Below are positions 60,613 through 64,000 of a stretch of 64,000 bases of DNA, piece after piece. How positions within the stretch are numbered: position 1 is the first letter of the stretch; each line of letters opens with the position of its first letter. The position numbers and the translations under genes were made by a program. Origin of the DNA: Parietichytrium sp. I65-24A (lineage: Eukaryota > Sar > Bigyra > Thraustochytrida > Thraustochytriidae); contig BLSF01000029.1 of the NCBI GenBank assembly GCA_012862575.1, positions 459,756 through 523,755 of the forward strand, written 5' to 3'. The notes under the pieces are model-generated. The model saw only the letters and a program-made list of their open reading frames with translations, was not told where the DNA came from and did no database searches.

Positions 60613-61710
60613 TTAAGAGCCGCTCGCGCCGCCGTCTATCTCCGAAACAGCAAAAGTTGTCACAGAGCTTGTGCAAGCGCTGCGGCCACTACGTAGTTGC
60701 TCTTGATGTCGGCATCCTATGCCAGGACGACCCCGCCAGTCATCATGAGCTGGATCGCCTTGACGCGCGCTCCGTGCGGACCAAGTTGGCCTAAACGCTG
60801 CATGGAGTGCAGCACGGGGTCTTACCCGCCGCTGGGGTCTTCTGCTATTGGGACTGCCGTAGGGCAGGGGGACACGGTACACGGCCATCGCGAGGAAAGT
60901 GTCGCCGGCGGTGGTCAGCGGCTTCGAGGGGCAGAGATGGACCTCGAGCAGGAGCCGCGAGCCCACGGTGGCGCCGTCCACCAGCAGCGTGTCGCCATTA
61001 ACGGTCTGAACATTGGTGGCATCCAGCTCGGACAGGAACCGGATCGCATGCGAGAGGAGGTCGTCCACGCCAGTGCGCACTGTTAGCGAGCGCAGCACTT
61101 TGCCGCCGCCGCTGCTGTCGCCATTGCTGCCGCTGTCGCTGTTGCTGCCACTGCTTTGGTCAGGAGAAGAGGCCACCAGGTCGCCTCTCTGCGCCTCGCG
61201 GTCCAGGAGCCGGAGGGATATCGAGTAGACCTTGAATCCTTCCAGTTCCTGTTCCCCGGAGCCAGAGCCTGGCCACACCTCCTGATTGCCGCCCTCGTCC
61301 ACGCGCCACTGGAGCCACTGGAGGTTCAGCGAGTTGCCGTCAGCCGCGGTCCAGTCGGCGGTTCCACCAGCGGCATCGTTCCAGACCCGAGAAGTCTCAC
61401 GCCACTCCCTTGCTCGGGGCTGCCTCCTCAGGGAGTCTCCATTGCGCACTCTGCACGGGGCATTACGCGCGCGCCTGGGTGCCGCTGCGGCGCGCGACGT
61501 TCAGGTAAAACCCGAGCGGCAGGTCGCTCACGAGGGGCGCGAAGTGCCAAAAATTAGTATCAGCCCCGACAAGTTTATATACATGGAGAGCTGCTTGTGC
61601 CGCCATCAATCTCCGAAATGGCAAACACATTTGCTCTTCACACCGCAGACCACTAGCAATGTTGAATCTGCAAAGTAAACTTTCCCGCAGCGGCACTCTG
61701 AAACCCAAAG
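60613..61710 (-). pseudogene. Decayed GC-rich membrane protein gene, copy B
   Basis: Minus strand. The N-terminal portion (AAQAALHVYKLVGADTNFWH, ending in a stop) and the middle (WTAADGNSLNLQWLQWRVDE ... FKVYSISLRLLDREAQRGDL ... LDATNVQTVNGDTLLVDGAT) lie in different frames. Here the middle is continuous where copy A is broken. Beyond YRVPLPYGSP the frame diverges from copy A; the homologous DADIKSNYVV segment follows an in-frame stop in the other frame, and the C-terminal membrane part of copy A is missing. Neither copy A nor copy B gives a full-length product as assembled. It is probably a pseudogene. Confidence 0.6.
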
Positions 61711-62780
61711 CCCTTTTTCCTGAAAACGCGGCAACTCAAAGACAATAGCACACGACCACCCTCCATCTGCTCTCTTGCTGCTCAGGCTAGCCTAAAGCGA
61801 ACATTTCAACATGCGGCCAACTCCCCCACGCCAGTAAATTCATCAGCTCCTTACTCCGCAGCTGGTAGACAGAATGGAGTCCGCCAAGTTAGTTCTCCCG
61901 CTGCCGCGCGCAGGACTCCAAAGCCCTTCTCCGAAGCGTTGAAGTGGAAGGCAGTAGCACACGCTCATCTTAGATACGAGGCACTGCAGGCCCTGTAGCA
62001 GCGCCGTTAAAGGCTGTGAAGTCAGAGCCACAATGCTTAATAACATAGCAACATGGAAACCTCTCGCCCAGCCGTTGCCTCCAAAATAGCAAAGCTCGCC
62101 ACCAAACGGCGTCCACTGGCTGGAGCACAGGGTACACGTACTCTCGTCAGTTCTGTCCCAATGTACGCCGGAATGCCTAGGGAGAAAGGCTTCGGAATAG
62201 CAACCAGCTCTAAATCTCTCCCGAACAGAAGGCCTTGCAGCTGTTTCGGCAAATTGTCGCTGGCGAGGACGAAGCTCGAATGGTGTGGCACAGGCTACAG
62301 GCGCCGCAAGCTAATCTATTTCCGCCGCATCCTTGTTCCTGAAGCTCCGCCACAATGAAGACCGCGCTTGATGCTAAATAAATGCCTCTTCGGTGTGCAA
62401 CTTTTCCCTCCTTTAAATTACTTGCAGCAGAGATATGCCAGATCTACCGTAACACCGCTCACAAGCCTGCTTTCCTGTTGGCAAGAGCCTGCGCAGGTCG
62501 CCGAGCTGAATCATCTGCGCGAATGTAGCAGGTGGCTCTGCGTGTACCGCCCCCGCGGCCCTAATCACGACGAGCCCTCCTTGCCAGTATGCTACTCACC
62601 CCGTTTACCTCCGTCCACTAAGGCCCGGAATCAGGTAGCCGCGAAGCTGCGCAAGTTGCTGAGCCGGGGCATTTGCGCAAATACACCAGAAGGCTCTGTA
62701 CGAGCCGCGCCCGCGCAGACTACCATGACGAGCTCTCACTGCCACGAAGATATGCCCCGCTTCACCTGCCTCCACTGAAG

Positions 62781-64000
62781 TTAGGGCATCGGACTGCCAG
62801 TTGCGCCAACTGTTGCTGAAGAGTGCTGCGACCAAGAAGAACGAATGGGGAAGGTCGAGGCAAGTCCAATGTCGGTGTGCGAGAGAAGAGACCTGCTTGC
62901 CTGATCTTGCTGGCCTGTTGTTGTGGGTCCCCACCTCTTGTGTTGCATGCCTACGAAGCTTTCAGTGCCCAAACGCTGTGTCCAAACCTGAGAGCCTCGA
63001 TGTGCCCTTGAGCAAAACAATCTCTCATAATCTTTTGCATTTGCCTGCTAAACAATATAGTAGGCAATGATGACGTTTGCACAAATTCACGATGCACAAG
63101 ACTTTACGAAACGACCATAAGATGAAGGAATGTTCAAGTAGGAGGTTGGGATAAATTTAAATCCTAATTGAGTGGAGAGATGCGCCGAGTCCTCTATTTG
63201 AAAGTTCTTCCGTGTCCGAAGTTGGAGTTTGTCCGGCGTTCTTTTGTTCTATTAATAATGTCCTAAAGACACTGGTGATAATAGGTACATCTTATTCTAT
63301 TCATAGTCTTTGCGAAACTAAAATGGGCTCTTACAGGGTCAATACACAGGCGGCTAACAAACAAGATACCCTACTCCCAGCTTAGTAGTTGGGGAACCAA
63401 TTTGGGCACTTAACTACACAGTAGCCAAGTGGATAAGAGACCAGGTTTTCCCGGGGCTACACGTTTGGGTATAAACGAACTAGTCTTGGTTGCCTTATGC
63501 ATTCTCATAATTTGAACATAGAAAGTCAGATTGTAATTCAGGAGGTATCGCACAGTATAGGAGTGCAGGGTAAGCTTTTCGATAGACTGAGAGATAAGCC
63601 CAAGATCACATACTTTTGTATTGCGCGAGACATGGAGTGTTGCGAGTAAAGAGCAGCTTTTGACACAGTCGCAAAGCAGTATCCATCCATTTTCTGTCAA
63701 ACAAAATGCCACAACATGGATGCCATGCCTATGGAAAAGAAGAAAGTCTAGTAGTTCATGCAAATTTGTTTTGTTGAAACATTTATTGAAGCTGAAAGTT
63801 GAGAAAATTCAGAGTGTTAAAAAGAGGACTCTATTTCAAATAGGAACTATGCAAAGCAGAATGCGTGCCTGGTCGAGAAAATTGGAGAGTGCAAAGCAAA
63901 CCCACTACGGTGGCCGACACAGGTATTATCTTTGATGGAAGCGTCTTGGTGTTGTTGCTATGCGGCGCTGCTTTGTCGCCCTTGTGGTGCAGTTCAATAT
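62781..64000. other. Window end with no recognised feature
   Basis: GC falls again. A 117-aa minus-strand frame (63410-63763) and shorter frames have no recognisable domain, and composition is AT-leaning and non-coding-like. A gene entering from beyond the window end cannot be ruled out. Confidence 0.45.

Larger units (their letters stand above)
58640..62780. repeat. GC-rich mosaic of diverged duplicated segments
   Basis: Segments recur in the same orientation. 58690-59520 matches 60790-61640 (offset about 2.1 kb). A module starting near GCCGAAAGTTAGTATCAGCCCC occurs at about 59417, 60562 and 61545. A module with ACATTGCAGAATGCTC occurs at 59594 and 60270. 59990-60240 matches 62050-62280. 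An 80-bp unit (TTTACYGGCTGGAGGTACAC...) is tandem at 59710-59869. 62510-62620 matches 62650-62775. Copies are clearly diverged, with many substitutions and small indels. Confidence 0.8.

Noticed and set aside
63410-63763. 117-aa minus frame as a possible gene or transposon fragment
   Set aside because: No reverse transcriptase, integrase or transposase motif is visible and composition looks non-coding.

Overview
The window is protist nuclear DNA. Nearly every gene is a long, mostly uninterrupted eukaryotic reading frame: a KDEL-ended ER thioredoxin-like protein, the Paf1-complex subunit Leo1, a UBR-box N-recognin, a CHY-RING ubiquitin ligase, an unconventional myosin, an Nramp metal transporter and a kelch protein. 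The only clear spliceosomal intron is 80 nt (8459-8538). Two genes belong to motile cilia: an ODAD3/CCDC151 outer-arm docking protein and a CFAP97/hemingway-domain protein. The cell therefore very probably makes flagellated stages. An intron-poor genome, flagella and a PH+PX-tailed myosin fit a stramenopile such as a labyrinthulomycete (thraustochytrid), but that placement is inference.

Layout. 1-3.1 kb: no gene seen. 3.1-6.7 kb: peroxisomal (SKL-ended) enoyl-CoA hydratase/isomerase converging on the ER thioredoxin-like gene. 6.73-7.44 kb: a run of N flanked by two near-identical sequences, probably an unmerged contig overlap. 8.4-10.2 kb: type I membrane protein with a Cys-rich ectodomain. 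10.3-13.35 kb: three tandem copies of a 129-aa LITAF-like gene. 13.8-15.4 kb: LEO1 on the minus strand. 18.2-19.9 kb: CFAP97-domain gene. 20.5-27.4 kb: giant UBR1-like E3 on the minus strand. 27.4-31.8 kb: gene-free, with a 56-bp minisatellite and an 86-unit perfect heptanucleotide array. 31.8-32.9 kb: RCHY1-like E3. 33.8-46.7 kb: myosin, ODAD3 and kelch genes, all minus. 47.7-49.1 kb: Nramp transporter. 49.4-57.7 kb: tandem duplication carrying two lectin-like secreted or surface proteins. 58-62.8 kb: GC-rich mosaic of decayed duplicated gene fragments. 62.8-64 kb: nothing recognised.

Genes appear individually transcribed with long intergenic spacers. There is no operon-like logic. Themes are ubiquitin-dependent turnover (two E3s plus a LITAF family), cilia (ODAD3, CFAP97) and cell surface (Cys-rich receptor-like protein, lectin-like pair). 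The most unusual material is the tandem lectin-like pair with C-terminal CxGSYCDN repeats, the near-identical LITAF-like triplet, a short palindromic motif (ACTGACTGTGAGTAC) scattered through spacers, the heptamer array and the GC-rich decayed array. No CRISPR array, rRNA, tRNA or intact transposon could be supported.
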